Shown in pieces: positions 55,801-64,000 of a DNA stretch of 64,000 nt. A model generated the notes under the pieces. The model ran no database searches. It worked only from the letters and a program-made list of their open reading frames with translations, and had not been told where the DNA came from. The DNA comes from Heliocidaris erythrogramma (Eukaryota; Echinodermata; Echinoidea; Camarodonta; Echinometridae), in the NCBI GenBank assembly GCA_025617745.1, contig CM046861.1, positions 16,093,563 through 16,157,562 of the forward strand, given 5' to 3'. Each line of letters opens with the position of its first letter. Positions within the stretch are counted from its first letter, which is position 1. A program made the position numbers and the translations under genes.

Positions 55801-58800
55801 TACATGTCATGGCAGGGAGTTGATTTTTTCTAACAGACCTGGGGGTGTGTCATCAAGTGTCTTGTTGATGATATTTAATGACAAATTTGCTCTCAGCCAA
55901 TCAGATGCAAGGATTACAGTAGCTTATAACAGTTATTGCAACTTGTCATTGATAACAAGTTTTATGAAACGGGCCCCTGTACCCACTCATTGAACCTGGG
56001 TTAACCAGTGGCCAGTGTACATGTAGATGAATGTCTTGCTGAGGAACATTAGTGCCATGACAGGGATATGAATCCATACAATCCGCTCCACAGTAGGAAC
56101 TAAGTTATCCACTTGACCATGACACCTCAACATCAATAATAAACAAAATATATATTTTGATTGCACATGCTCAGATTTATATTCCTATCATTATTATAAA
56201 GAATCACTACATGTAAATCGTCAGTTGTGCATAAAATATACAGTATGCATACAAACTAATTTATCAGTGCAATCATAAAAGCATTGCCAGGTGCATCACT
56301 TATATTTAAAAATTATTATTCATATAACTATAAATCCACTTTTGTCTCTACCAGATTATATTGAAGTTATCCACTTGGCCATATAAAAACAACAACATCT
56401 ACCCTTTTATACCAGTGTTCAGATAATTTGTAAATATTATATCTACATATCTCATTATCAAGAAGCACTCGCTTGTAAGTTGTGCATTAAATAACCACAG
56501 TTTACATACAGACTACTTTATCAGTAGTCTGCATCATAAAATCATTATAAGTGCATCACTGATATCAACAATTATATGATCATAAAACCAATATTGTCTT
56601 AACCAGACATGAACACGCAACTTTACAATCACATTCAATGTCTTTAATGATAAAGCTCTTTTTATCAGGTCAGAAATCTCGAGATGGCACAGATCTAATG
56701 GACTTTGAGAATTTTGATGGTGCTCCAATATTTGCTCCCGAGACAATAAGCCAGTTCGCAATTACAATTTGGGCACGTGCACATAAAGGTCGTTTGAACC
56801 CAGTTCAATTGACCTTTGACGCAGGTGATTTGTTCACACTTCGAAGCGCGCACCAGTAATCGCTAAATGGCACAGATCTAATGGACTTTGAGAATTTTGA
56901 TGGTGCTCCAATATTTGCTCCAGAGACATGCCAGTTTACAATTACAATTTGGGTACGTGCACATAAAGGTCGTTTGAACCCAGTTCAATTGACCTTTGAC
57001 GCAGGCGATTTGTCCACACCTCGAAGCGCGCACCAGTATGATTTTTTACATGTTAAACTAGTAGCGCATCCACTAAAACAAATGCGCATGAGCTCCCAAA
57101 CTGGGGTCATTTCCGGGTCATTTGCACCATGAACTAATTACGATCTGGCTTATTGCTCCAGGCTATATCTCGTCAAAGAGAATTAGGGTTGCATTTGTGT
57201 TTCAGGTTAAGTTTTCGGGCTTGGTTAAGTTTTTTTGGTTTTGTTAAGAATTTGGATAGTGAACGAAATTGATGTGGAGCATCAGAGCATGTGCGATACA
57301 ACCAATTTCATATATAAAAATCATTACTTACAGATGACTTCATTTTCTGGATAAATCCTGACCCACTACTTGAAGTCATAGTCATTGAGGAGCTGAAAGA
57401 TATGAAAGGGACAGTAATCTGTGAATGACTTGAATGGTATTATTTCAAATAAATGGGTATTAATTAATCTTTACATTCTCAATTTCTCAGATATTATAAC
57501 AGGTATTCCTATATAGTTCAATGGTGTTAAATGTATGATGTACATGCACATGGACATGTAGCAAAAGTCAAAATCTTGCTCAACATTTACAACACGTTTC
57601 AGTTTCCAGTGTATTTCTAAGTAGCATCACTTTCATTATCATGAGTTATTGCAACTTATTAATGGGTAATACCCAGTTCTCAAAGGAAGGAAAAATATAT
57701 CAGTTTTCACATTCAATACCAATGTAGGTAGAACAACACCCATAAAATGTTCTCACTGAAATTGTTAGTGAACTAATGAATTCACAGATTCAAAAGTTCT
57801 TCTTTCACTGATCTATTTAAACAAGAAAAAAAAATCCAAAATGATGTGTACTTAAAGGAGAAAACATAACACCAACTAATATTGTCCTCCTTAAACATTC
57901 AAAGGTAATTGGAGAAAACTAACCATAGATTGATTTTTACTCTTTGACCACCCTTTAATGTACCAAGAAAATTTAACTGTCATAAAATCAATGACCTAAA
58001 TGAACAACAATGCCTTTAATGTTTAACTGAAAGTCATGTGCGTTGTCTGTCATCAGGATTAGAATTGGATTCTTAATGCATTGCATGACCTCTTTTGTAT
58101 TTTTTTCTTATTCACACAACTTCCCTAAATAGACCTGTTTACTAAGTGTTCAAATTTATGGATGCTTCTTTCCTGGGGACCTAGTAACGAGGTATTCCTT
58201 TAACCTGTTATTAATGAATGAACTACAATACTTGGAATCCAGTTTGCATACATTACTTGTTGCTATGTCTGACAAGCCTCTGGCAAGCTTTCAGGTTTTC
58301 AAGCACAACCTTTGTTTCAAAAGTATGCATAAAATTTGAATTACTTTGTAAACAGGTCTATAGTTGAAAGACTTTTCCCTGAGGTCTATGTAATTAAAAA
58401 CATGTTCAATAGAACGGTCCTGTAATGTTTTCAAATTTATGCACATTTCTTTCTGAGGGACCTCGTGACGAGCTATTCCATTAACCTGCTTTTTATAAAT
58501 GAGCCTCAATGCTTGGAATCCAGTTTGCATATATTACTTGTTGATATGTCTGGAAAGCCTCCAGCAGGCTTTCAGGTTGTCAAGAACAACCTTTGTTTGA
58601 AAGGTATGTATAAAATCAATACACTACCGAAGCGGTCTATTCATTGACCACATGAAAATATAAGGTCTATAAACAGCTGTGAGCTACAGTAATGTCCTAC
58701 ATGTTCAGTGGTTAGTCCACCGATTGCAGGTTCACGATTCTGAAACACTTTTATTTTTGCAGGTAAACCTCAACATGGAAATCTTTCCTAAGAACATACA

Positions 58801-60611
58801 TATTAACCCTTTCAAAGACAACTGACCACATCTGGTGGTTTGTATCAATAACTTTATATGATTCAGAGCTTCAAATATATACCAAATGCATGAGTAGAAA
58901 GAGCAAAAATTTCTGAACACATTGTGTCCCTTTTTGTTGCCACAGACCATTTTGCGTTTGATGCCAGGAATTTAAAAAAGAATAAGCTTTAAAGTCCTCA
59001 AATTGGCAACACATTGAGAGGTTCAAAATCACTGTTTTTTAAATCAAAATAGGCAATTTTGTAAACTTTGACAAAGTTTCAAACTATGTACATACTGTTT
59101 TCAAAGACATTACATTTTATTAGAACCATGTTGCATTAAAAGAAAAATATTTTTGTTGCCAATTTGAAGAACATGTGATTAATTCAGCCCTTAAATAATT
59201 CCGGTCATGAAAGGGTTAAAAATAAAACATAAACATCAATTTTTTCTGCCATTAAAATATTGAATGCATACGTGTGATCACATTCAAAATCAAATATACC
59301 AATACAACAAATATAAACAATATGTCCATTAATAGGTTTCTTATGTCTGGTGGCAAGTTCATGTAAAAGTATAACAGGTTATAATGATTCAATAAGCACG
59401 TTACTACAGGTATGCAAAATATCAGAAGATATATGCTTGCAACAAGTAATAAATCTTATTTAAAACATGTAACTTCCATTACATCATGCAACTTTCCTAA
59501 CATCATATGTAGGAACAAATTAAAGCCTTCAAGAGGATTTTTCCAATCTTTACATGACTTATTTTTAATCTGTATGGAGTGCAAATCACAATTTTTTTTT
59601 TTATTGCAGCACTTTTCATGAAGTGATTCTCAGGCGACCATTTCAACTTTCAATATTTATGCTCCCTACTTAAATATTTACAAACCACAAGCAGATGATA
59701 CAACATTAGCATAACACTATTGACACATGTCACATGCACGCTATACCACACTCGTGCATAATACATGTAAAAGGTACATGTACATGATGCAGAAGTTACT
59801 GATAGACCTAACCGCATTATTTTAGTACTAAAACTGATTTCAGGCCCACATATCCCAAGGAATCGACTAATTTTATGTATACTTCTTGAACAAAAGTTTT
59901 TCTCTAGAGACGACTCAAAAGCTTGCCAGAGGCTTGCCTACATAGCAACAACTAATGCATATGCAAAATGGATTTCATCCATAGAGATGCCATTATGCTT
60001 ATGTAGCAGGTGCACTAAAAAGTGTTAACTAAGGATTCTGGAGAGAAACATGCATAAATTAGTAAACTGGGCACGTCTAAAGAGTTGCGATTGATTGCAA
60101 ATAATTTGCAATCGATATCAATAGACCTGTTTACTAAGTGATTCAAATTTTATGCATACTTTTGAAACAAAGGTTGTTCTTGGCAACCTGAAAGCTTGCC
60201 AGAGGCTTGTCAGACATAGCAACAAGTAATGTATGCAAACTGGATTCCAAGTATTGTAGTTCATTCATTAATAACAGGTTAATGGAATACCTTGTTACTA
60301 GGTCCCCAGGAAAGAAACATCCATAAATTTGAATCACTTAGCAAACAGGTCCATTGCAACTCTGTACTAAAGAGATAGGAGCTGCGATTGATATCAAGTT
60401 AAGATTGATTTGAATTCAATCCATACCTTGTAATGGGATTAACAAGTCCCTCTGCCTTATTCTCTGCCTTCTTCCTAAAGAAGAACCAGTAGACGCCCAC
60501 TCCGACACTCAGACCAAGGAGGAAGATGTCTAGCGTACCAATCGTTGGACCAGCCATGGTTTCAGTTGATGTAGCTTCTATCGATTCACTTGCTTCAGCC
60601 TCAGGAAACAT
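38256..60611 (-). CDS. POR: NADPH-cytochrome P450 reductase, complete (14 coding exons, 682 residues)
   Basis: Membrane-anchored diflavin reductase of the endoplasmic reticulum that passes electrons from NADPH through FAD and FMN to cytochromes P450 and other haem proteins. The coding exons listed separately sum to 2,049 nt with every junction in phase; human POR is about 680 residues. Seen in order: N-terminal membrane anchor, FMN site (GSQTGTGEEFA, ATYGEGDPTDNA, GLGNKTYEHYNAMG), connecting domain, FAD site (RYYSISSS), NADPH site ([39 protein letters not shown]) and the terminal DVWS whose Trp stacks on FAD. Nothing is broken. Its introns hold many mobile elements, including a DR1-rich tandem element next to exon 12. 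Confidence 0.97.
39248..39476 (-). CDS. POR: POR coding exon 13 (NADPH binding)
   Basis: It encodes [40 protein letters not shown] and SHIYVCG. FGCR, the SRE...K-YVQ segment (2'-phosphate contacts) and YVCGD are standard NADPH-binding elements. Confidence 0.95.
40228..41117 (-). mobile_element. Tandem-core element (170-180 bp units) with DR1 sites, in a POR intron
   Basis: The left end ATTTATGCCTCCGCC and right end GGCGGAGGCATAAAA are inverted copies. Inside, four units begin TTGACCTCTGTGACC at about 40377, 40547, 40727 and 40897, each followed by CCCCAAAATCTAATCAGTTC, CATACTGGTACCAAGTTTGA and CGGTAACG. A tetranucleotide run (ACGC/ACGG, 41040-41062) precedes the right end. Tandem core plus microsatellite resembles pearl/HINE-type elements; classification is inference. 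It ends 46 bp before exon 12. Confidence 0.8.
41164..41434 (-). CDS. POR: POR coding exon 12 (FAD/NADPH binding)
   Basis: It encodes VSPDRISITAVLIRYTTPTG, GKGVATNWL, then VPIYVRKSQFRLP and [27 protein letters not shown] completes the FAD pocket and [12 protein letters not shown] is the NADPH ribose-phosphate loop. The donor is GTGAGT; the tandem-core element starts about 50 bp further into the intron. Confidence 0.96.
42015..42164 (-). CDS. POR: POR coding exon 11 (FAD binding)
   Basis: It encodes KEYSDWVIKCHRNIVAILED, then LLPRLHARYYSISSSPK; the RYYSISSS box binds the FAD phosphates and ring. Phase 0 on both sides. Confidence 0.95.
42312..42674 (+). mobile_element. SINE with 7SL-like head and (ATT)n tail
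   Basis: The head reads GCTGGGCGTTGTGGCGTGCG, then CCTGTAATCC-AGCTACC, strikingly like the 5' domain of 7SL RNA/Alu, followed by GGACCCAGGTTCGAGACTGA with an internal B box. The body carries GTCTTTCGGATGGTGACGTTAAAGG and the element ends with ATT repeats. These are the parts of a Pol III-transcribed SINE. It lies antisense to POR in the intron upstream of exon 11. Confidence 0.7.
42716..42897 (-). CDS. POR: POR coding exon 10 (connecting domain)
   Basis: It encodes EASKKHPFPCPTSYHTAFSH then YLDITSCPRTNVLKEISEYA and SSATPEGK; KKHPFPCPTSY is nearly invariant in POR. A stray copy of the CTCGG-CACGAGGTGATATCAAG segment lies about 150 bp away at 42968-43000. Confidence 0.95.
44289..44647. repeat. 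Direct and inverted repeats around a tRNA-like sequence
   Basis: A 43-bp block (ATTTGTTTACAAATTAAAAA ... AAGCTTCTTCGTTTA) occurs at 44308-44356 and again at about 44599-44647. CTTTCGGCATATTAC at 44291 is inverted at 44586 (GTAATATGCCGAAAG). The arrangement suggests an insertion with partial duplication. Confidence 0.65.
44452..44523 (+). tRNA. tRNA-like sequence (pseudogene or SINE head)
   Basis: 72 bases with a perfect 7-bp end pairing (GAACCAG / CTGGTTC), an A-box-like TGGTGGTTAAGTCG, an anticodon arm GCTGC-CTGGCAA-GCAGT (GGC, Ala-type) and B box GGTTCGAATCC. The T stem is poorly paired, so this is more likely a tRNA pseudogene or SINE promoter than a working tRNA gene. A T-run follows at 44528. 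Confidence 0.45.
44678..45015 (+). repeat. Dispersed repeat, copy 3 of 3
   Basis: Same family as 6855-7215: GTTTGGAAGAACAT, CTGAAAAGGATTGCTCTTCA, GGGCCGAACATTCA, CCCATATACCCATTT, TGTAGACATGATCACCCTTT. No ORF is shared between copies, so it is not coding. Confidence 0.65.
45134..45252 (-). CDS. POR: POR coding exon 9
   Basis: It encodes YESGDHVAVYPTNDPELVEA through STVFTLTNVD; Y-x-GDHVAVYP is the conserved entry to the connecting domain. Confidence 0.94.
45789..45905 (-). CDS. POR: POR coding exon 8
   Basis: It encodes PYDAKNPYLSPIAVNRELHQ, GGDRSCMHIEFDISGSRIR: the NPYL...V-RELH and R-C-HIE-DISGS signatures shared by POR and related diflavin reductases. Confidence 0.94.
46047..46219 (+). mobile_element. 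pogo-like MITE with CAGTTAACC ends
   Basis: TA-flanked. The left end CAGTTAACCTTGCATAACTC and the right end in reverse CAATTAACTTTGCATAAGTC match at nearly all positions. 173 bp, in the intron between POR exons 7 and 8. Confidence 0.75.
46950..47045 (-). CDS. POR: POR coding exon 7
   Basis: It encodes IRQYAVTEHTDIPEKVFDGE and VARLGSFKNQKP, the start of the FAD/connecting region. The intron upstream of it (to 51041) is 4 kb. Confidence 0.93.
48336..48432 (+). repeat. Two-copy tandem repeat of about 41 bp
   Basis: GAGTCGAATATTGCACTAGT followed by AGTCAAGAATAAATAG is repeated once immediately downstream with one or two differences. Confidence 0.85.
48853..49124 (+). mobile_element. MITE-like element with GGATTTAAGGGGC / GATCCGCCCCT ends
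   Basis: The left end GTGGATTTAAGGGGC and right end CCTAGATCCGCCCCT are approximate inverse copies, with C-rich runs (TGCCCCCCTCC, GCCCCCCCCCC) inside both ends. Confidence 0.5.
49758..49822 (+). repeat. (CT)n microsatellite
   Basis: About 30 CT units with a few TT and CA interruptions. Confidence 0.95.
51041..51130 (-). CDS. POR: POR coding exon 6
   Basis: It encodes IEEDFVTWKDRFWPAVCEYY then GLEATGDES, the end of the FMN domain. Acceptor GTTTTAG, donor GTAAGT. Confidence 0.94.
51699..51823 (-). CDS. POR: POR coding exon 5 (FMN binding)
   Basis: It encodes VFGLGNKTYEHYNAMGKYLD and EELGGEKIFELGLGDDDQ, the second flavin-contact loop and the acidic surface patch (GLGDDD) used to meet P450 partners. 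Confidence 0.95.
52450..52599 (-). CDS. POR: POR coding exon 4 (FMN binding)
   Basis: It encodes EDLSQLADIENSLAIFCMAT then YGEGDPTDNAQEFYDWLQ and ends VKYA; the ATYGEGDPTDNA loop packs on the FMN ring. A 120-bp tandem repeat starts just upstream in the intron. Confidence 0.95.
53099..53375 (+). pseudogene. THAP zinc-finger domain pseudogene
   Basis: From ATG 53099: MPNRCIVAGCSKTPKDGVSL, HHFAKDENLRKLWV, then after an apparent 4-base insertion near 53246, WSTICSDHFAEDDFEDP and GTKRR, then two stops, and AIPTI. The C-x4-C ... C-x2-H zinc ligands, the D-HF signature and the closing AVPT-like motif define a THAP DNA-binding domain. The frame break and stops mark it as dead. A strong GTGAGT at the break could be read as a donor, but THAP sequence resumes at once. 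Confidence 0.8.
53429..53492. repeat. 64-bp snap-back hairpin inside the THAP element
   Basis: Arms TAGACCGAAAATTCTGTCTC and an inverse ending ATTTTCGGTCTA enclose a short centre; one arm has a 1-base difference. It is flanked by copies of CTTCACCCGTA. Confidence 0.85.
53501..53544. repeat. 44-bp perfect palindrome
   Basis: GTAACTCCAGGGAGCTCC, AACG, and then its exact inverse with no spacer (22 + 22 bases). The same CTTCACCC flank occurs on both sides, as around the hairpin just before it. Confidence 0.95.
55367..55495 (-). CDS. POR: POR coding exon 3 (FMN phosphate loop)
   Basis: It encodes GRNVVVFYGSQTGTGEEFAS through GMVADPEENEM, the flavodoxin-like P-loop that grips the FMN phosphate. 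Acceptor TTTACAG, donor GTAAGA. Confidence 0.95.
55841..55977 (-). mobile_element. Palindromic MITE family, copy 8
   Basis: GGGGGTGTGTCATCAAGTGT through CAGCCAATCAGATGCAAGGA to CAAGTTTTATGAAACGGGCC, in the intron between POR exons 2 and 3. Confidence 0.8.
56020..56126 (-). repeat. tRNA-derived SINE fragment
   Basis: In reverse it starts GGTGTCATGGTCAAGTGGAT and includes a degenerate B box (GATTCATATCC) and GGCACTAATGTTCC. It aligns with the tRNA-like repeat at 36900-37046. Confidence 0.55.
56690..57040 (+). repeat. Tandem duplication of about 180 bp
   Basis: GGCACAGATCTAATGGACTT through GGTCGTTTGAACCCAGTTCA to CGAAGCGCGCACCAGTA occurs at 56691-56858 and 56869-57039 with few differences. Each unit contains TTGACCTTTGACGCAGG. 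Short ORFs here come from the duplication, not a gene. Confidence 0.88.
57332..57392 (-). CDS. POR: POR coding exon 2 (61 bp)
   Basis: It encodes SSMTMTSSSGSGFIQKMKSS, the flexible hinge between anchor and FMN domain; FIQKMK matches the family's F-x-x-KMK before GRN. Phases fit both neighbours. Confidence 0.88.
58130..58360 (+). mobile_element. MITE family TAGACC, copy 3 (AACAGGTCTA subfamily)
   Basis: TAGACCTGTTTACTAAGTGT to TTGTAAACAGGTCTA, interior as in copy 1. It differs from copies 1-2 in its end sequence, matching copy 5. Confidence 0.78.
58410..58639 (+). mobile_element. MITE family TAGACC, copy 4
   Basis: Starts TAGAACGGTCCTGTAATG and ends CTACCGAAGCGGTCTA, 50 bp from copy 3 and in the same orientation, with ends of the copy 1-2 type. 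Confidence 0.78.
58803..59219 (-). mobile_element. Repeat with TTAACCCTTTCA termini
   Basis: Left TTAACCCTTTCAAAGACA and right TCATGAAAGGGTTAA are inverted ends of about 12 bp, probably with TTAA duplication. Its interior matches the sequence nested at 30708-31020 in the opposite orientation. Confidence 0.65.
60122..60353 (-). mobile_element. MITE family TAGACC, copy 5 (inverted)
   Basis: Reverse orientation of copy 3 with the same TAGACCTGTTTACTAAGTG end and CAAACAGGTC at the other side. A more decayed relative is visible at about 59805-60080. It lies directly downstream of the POR anchor exon, in intron 1. Confidence 0.75.
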
Positions 60612-60626
60612 GATACCTCATTCATA
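60427..60626 (-). CDS. POR: POR exon with start codon and membrane anchor
   Basis: The start is taken as ATG at 60611-60609 (MFPEAEASES); a second ATG at 60557 (MAGPTIGTL) would still leave the anchor intact. The membrane segment is IFLLGLSVGVGVYWFFF followed by RKKAENK, a stop-transfer pattern. A TTTTCTAG acceptor at 60627 implies 15 bases of 5' UTR in this exon and a separate upstream leader exon. Confidence 0.88.
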
Positions 60627-63600
60627 CTAGAAAAATTATAAGGAAATCAAAGTTATTCAGAGTTACAGATCAATTTCACTTTGTCAGAAAACAGAATGTC
60701 AATGCGACTATTGCCCCAATCTCAGCACTACATGAATGTCGACACAATGTTTTTTACAAGACTTATTATTTTCTGGGTACGGTTATTACTTTGCCTTTCT
60801 CTTTATTCTACATATACCTTGACCTTTTACTTTCTCATTTAAGTGAGCTTTATACTAAGCAAGAAAGACAAAGAGAAACTTGTGTTAATATTGTTGAATT
60901 TTTCTTCTGTCAACATAAATCAACAAATTGCACTAATGATGGCACTATCAATATCTTAAGTAAATAATCTAAGAGATAAATTAGCGTAGCAGGATTTGCA
61001 GACAATTTCAGATTGGTTATTTCAAATTCCAAACCTTCTTAGCTTCTCCCTTATCATTTATCAGATCTTTATGAAGCTACATTTATGTGACTATTTGGCT
61101 ATCACAAAAAGCAACTTCCATCAGTGCTATCAACCTTTCATTTGCCATGAGTGCAAATTGGAAGAATCCCAGGCATGCCAAATAGGTACAATAATAGGAA
61201 CCAATTAACTAAAGGATTTGAACTGTGCATTACAAAAGCTTTGTATAATAACCCACTTCTGGTCTACAATGGCTACCTTATAATCCCTTAATCCCTTTAT
61301 CCCCTGAATGTACTAATCTTAGGGATGGCAAGGTTTGTCACCTCAAGTATAAAAAAGCCCACTTGAAAACAAATTATTATGAAAAGTAACTGCTCATTAC
61401 ATCATTTACATGTGCAAGCAACGTTGCAAAATAAAAATAAACCTTGTGCAACTGGTTCCAAATGTAACGAATAAAGGCTAAGTCCACACTGAAAAGAAGT
61501 TGGCATTATAAAAAAAAAATTAGAAAACAGATCAATGATCGTAAACTCTGAAGATTTTTTTTTTAAAGACTAAGAAACTTATTGATGTTTAAAGTTGAAA
61601 TTGATCAAATGCCAATTGGCAACTTTATGACATACCTTTAGAGCATTCATAGGTCCAAACCTATGTGGAACTATGGAGGATATTCTCTGTTGCACTTGTG
61701 TATAAAATGGATTATCAACATTAAATGTAAGCAGGACTTAATTTACAATCATAATTTGCTAAATGACCCAACTCAAGAACTTTTCCACTACATGTATAGA
61801 TCTACTCTGCTACAAATCCGGTAGATCCTAGAGGCTTTGCGTAATATGGGGTCAGGCAAACTCGTCTCTAAGGACAAATTGGCACCACTGATGAAGTTTC
61901 ATGAGTTGAAGTATAAGAGCATGCTACACACCGGACAACTAAATAGAGTTAGCTGGTGGTACCACTCACGGAACCATTACTACGTGGGGCTGTGTCAATT
62001 TTGGCGGTGGTCACGACCTCTAAGTTGAAGAGGTACATGTAAAAACACTGATATAATCAGCAAAATTTTGAGAAAATACATTTTAGGATGATAGAATATA
62101 TCTAATTTCATGCCAGATTCTTCAAAAGGATCTTTATCATCTTGATCAAGTGAAATTTTCAGACTGTTTTGGCTGGCGATCTTGCTCCTTTTCAGCACAC
62201 ATACTAAATATCATACACTTGCTATGAGAGGCCCTAACTAATTAGCCCTGATCATGAACATGTGGCCAATAAGTAACATGAAATTACTTCATGAACATTA
62301 CCCATATGAATTAGCTGTACAAGCTCCTTGGCTTATCAATCTGGTACTGGCCTACGGAGCTGTACATGGGATCCATATACTGTGTGTGGAGGGACATATT
62401 AACAACAAAAAATTAGATCTAATTATCACCATTTCTCACAAACTGTGAGCCATGCAAACCAACCATGCCAACCTCGGAGTTTGCTAAAGGGGTTACCTTC
62501 CAGGACCAACTAAGATTTTAAAAATTGAATGAATAAGAAGAAAAAAAAAAAAAGATTACGTGCCTTAATTTCATCTCATCATCTCATCAATCCAACTTAA
62601 TCTCATCAAATCCAACTTCTCCAACGTTCCGCCGAGCTCCTGCCACTCGCCTCTCATGAATATTCATAATCCTCCCTTCTCATCTCTCGCGAGAACGTAT
62701 ACATATAACTACATGTAGCATTGGAGCTGCTGATACATGCGTATTGCAAACTATACACTGCAGTGCACCAACCTACGGAAGTGTTTCATACAGCCATGAT
62801 CTGCAAAATTTAAGGCCTTTTTTGTTTGTATCATCGTCATCAAAAAGAAAGAAAACACAACACTCACAACAGTCATCCGGAAGGTATCATAAGAATAACA
62901 TCGTGCTAAATTAGCCTAATATCAAGTTATGTCATGTTTCATGGGCATCATTTTGGCAAGCGAGCCTGGAATCCCACCTTTCAAAAGGACTGCGGTCATT
63001 GGCTGTGCGCAGCCGGCAGGCCCAACCATGCCAACGCTACGAGTTCGGGCTGCCGCAGTAATCCGGCCCAGCTTAGCACTGCACCGCGCAATGCACGAGA
63101 GAGCTGCTTCGCCCTCGCCCTCGGCCGGTCGACCTAGCTACCAGCTAGCTAGCTGCACTGCCTAGTCAGTCCACCGAAGCTCGAAGGCACCGAACCCTAT
63201 TTTGTTATCTGACTCCACTCACACTGCCACCCAAACACTGATAGACTATCAACTCACCAATTAATTACTCCAGAATCTTCTAAATAGGTTTCCAAATCAC
63301 TGTCGATTTTTGTTCACATCAACTTTATAACATAAATCAAAGTTATTCCACAGAGCTCGAGTCAATATATAGTCTTTCAGCTTTCGCAGCTTTCGCATGC
63401 AATATATACAATAACCTTTGACCTTGCTTCAGCGCTTCAGCTGGTCATACGGCCGCATAGACAAATTAAATGGTACGTACGTTGCGCACGTTATGAACAC
63501 GTACGCACAGCGCATGCGCACAAGCCCGTATTTTTTGTTTAACACCCACCCCCATCCAAAAAAGGTGCATCGATCATGCACCTTGCATCCAAATTCTTTA

Positions 63601-64000
63601 GTTTATAGAATAATCAATTTATCATTCGGTTAGAGTTAACTTTTAGGGCCATCATCACTTCTTCCTCTTCCTTCAACATTTCTGTCGATAAAACTTTCCG
63701 ATATAGATCTTTAAAAAAATATTTTTGTTTAAATGAGAGGAAAGAAAAATAAGTACCCGGCCAGTAGGTCTACATCAATGTACAAGGACTAGTGGATAGA
63801 GGTTAATTGGGTAATTTTTTTTCTTCCAAAATCTATCAGACGTTTGGAAGGTCGTCTTATGAAGTTGATCACTATGATGATTAATTAGGCATACACTCCG
63901 GTAAAATGAATGATGTTTCGGTGGGGGGGGGGGGGGGTGAAAATTCAGAATTACTAAATTTCGTGCAAATTTAGTTTCCTTCGTCCGAAGTGCACGATGG
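60627..64000 (-). promoter_or_regulatory. POR: Upstream region of POR (5' UTR intron and probable promoter)
   Basis: No supported coding exon. Two candidate promoter patches are visible: TCTCGCGAGA at 62685-62694, a palindrome known from many animal promoters, and a GC-rich block at about 62940-63190 that on the minus strand contains AGCCAATGACC (a CCAAT box). The leader exon should lie near one of these. Further right (63200-64000) is AT-rich with a G-run at 63922-63938 and nothing else I can name. Confidence 0.4.

Overview
This is animal nuclear DNA, most likely from an echinoderm and probably a sea urchin. Small coding exons are flanked by GT/AG introns of 0.1-6.6 kb, the non-coding sequence is AT-rich, and the window is crowded with short inverted-repeat elements, tRNA-like SINEs and tandem-core elements of the kind common in sea urchins and other marine invertebrates. 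The species is an inference from repeat style and protein similarity.

Three host genes are visible. (1) Minus strand, 1-4488: the N-terminal part of a SETD1-family histone H3K4 methyltransferase, with its start codon at 4482, an RRM exon, and a long low-complexity exon running off the left edge. (2) Plus strand, 6436-27211: a 13-exon gene whose splice phases all agree. It encodes about 1,364 residues: a short basic N-terminus, a helical middle, and an 881-residue Ser/Lys/Arg-rich last exon with internal repeats, SPRK-type motifs and several candidate SUMO-interacting motifs. I do not recognise it. It is divergent from SETD1, with a possible shared promoter region at about 4.5-6.4 kb. (3) Minus strand, 38256-60611: a complete NADPH-cytochrome P450 reductase gene (POR), 14 coding exons, 682 residues, with every cofactor motif in place and the canonical C-terminal Trp-Ser. 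Genes 2 and 3 are convergent; the 11 kb between them (27.2-38.2 kb) holds repeats and presumably 3' UTRs.

Mobile DNA fills the introns. Intron 3 of gene 2 holds a young Ty3/gypsy-type LTR retrotransposon (9384-15297, antisense) with 130-bp LTRs differing at one base, a 5-bp target duplication, and one frame break in RNase H. Intron 11 of gene 2 holds two Penelope-like element 3' ends arranged head to head, each carrying a hammerhead-ribozyme-like core. A POR intron holds a THAP-domain pseudogene inside a TTAA-flanked element resembling Kolobok. Two tandem-core elements (27.3-28.6 kb and 40.2-41.1 kb) repeat a DR1 nuclear-receptor-type site in most units; the second lies inside POR. A SINE at 42.3-42.7 kb has a head resembling the 5' domain of 7SL RNA. 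At least five MITE families are present, several in multiple copies.
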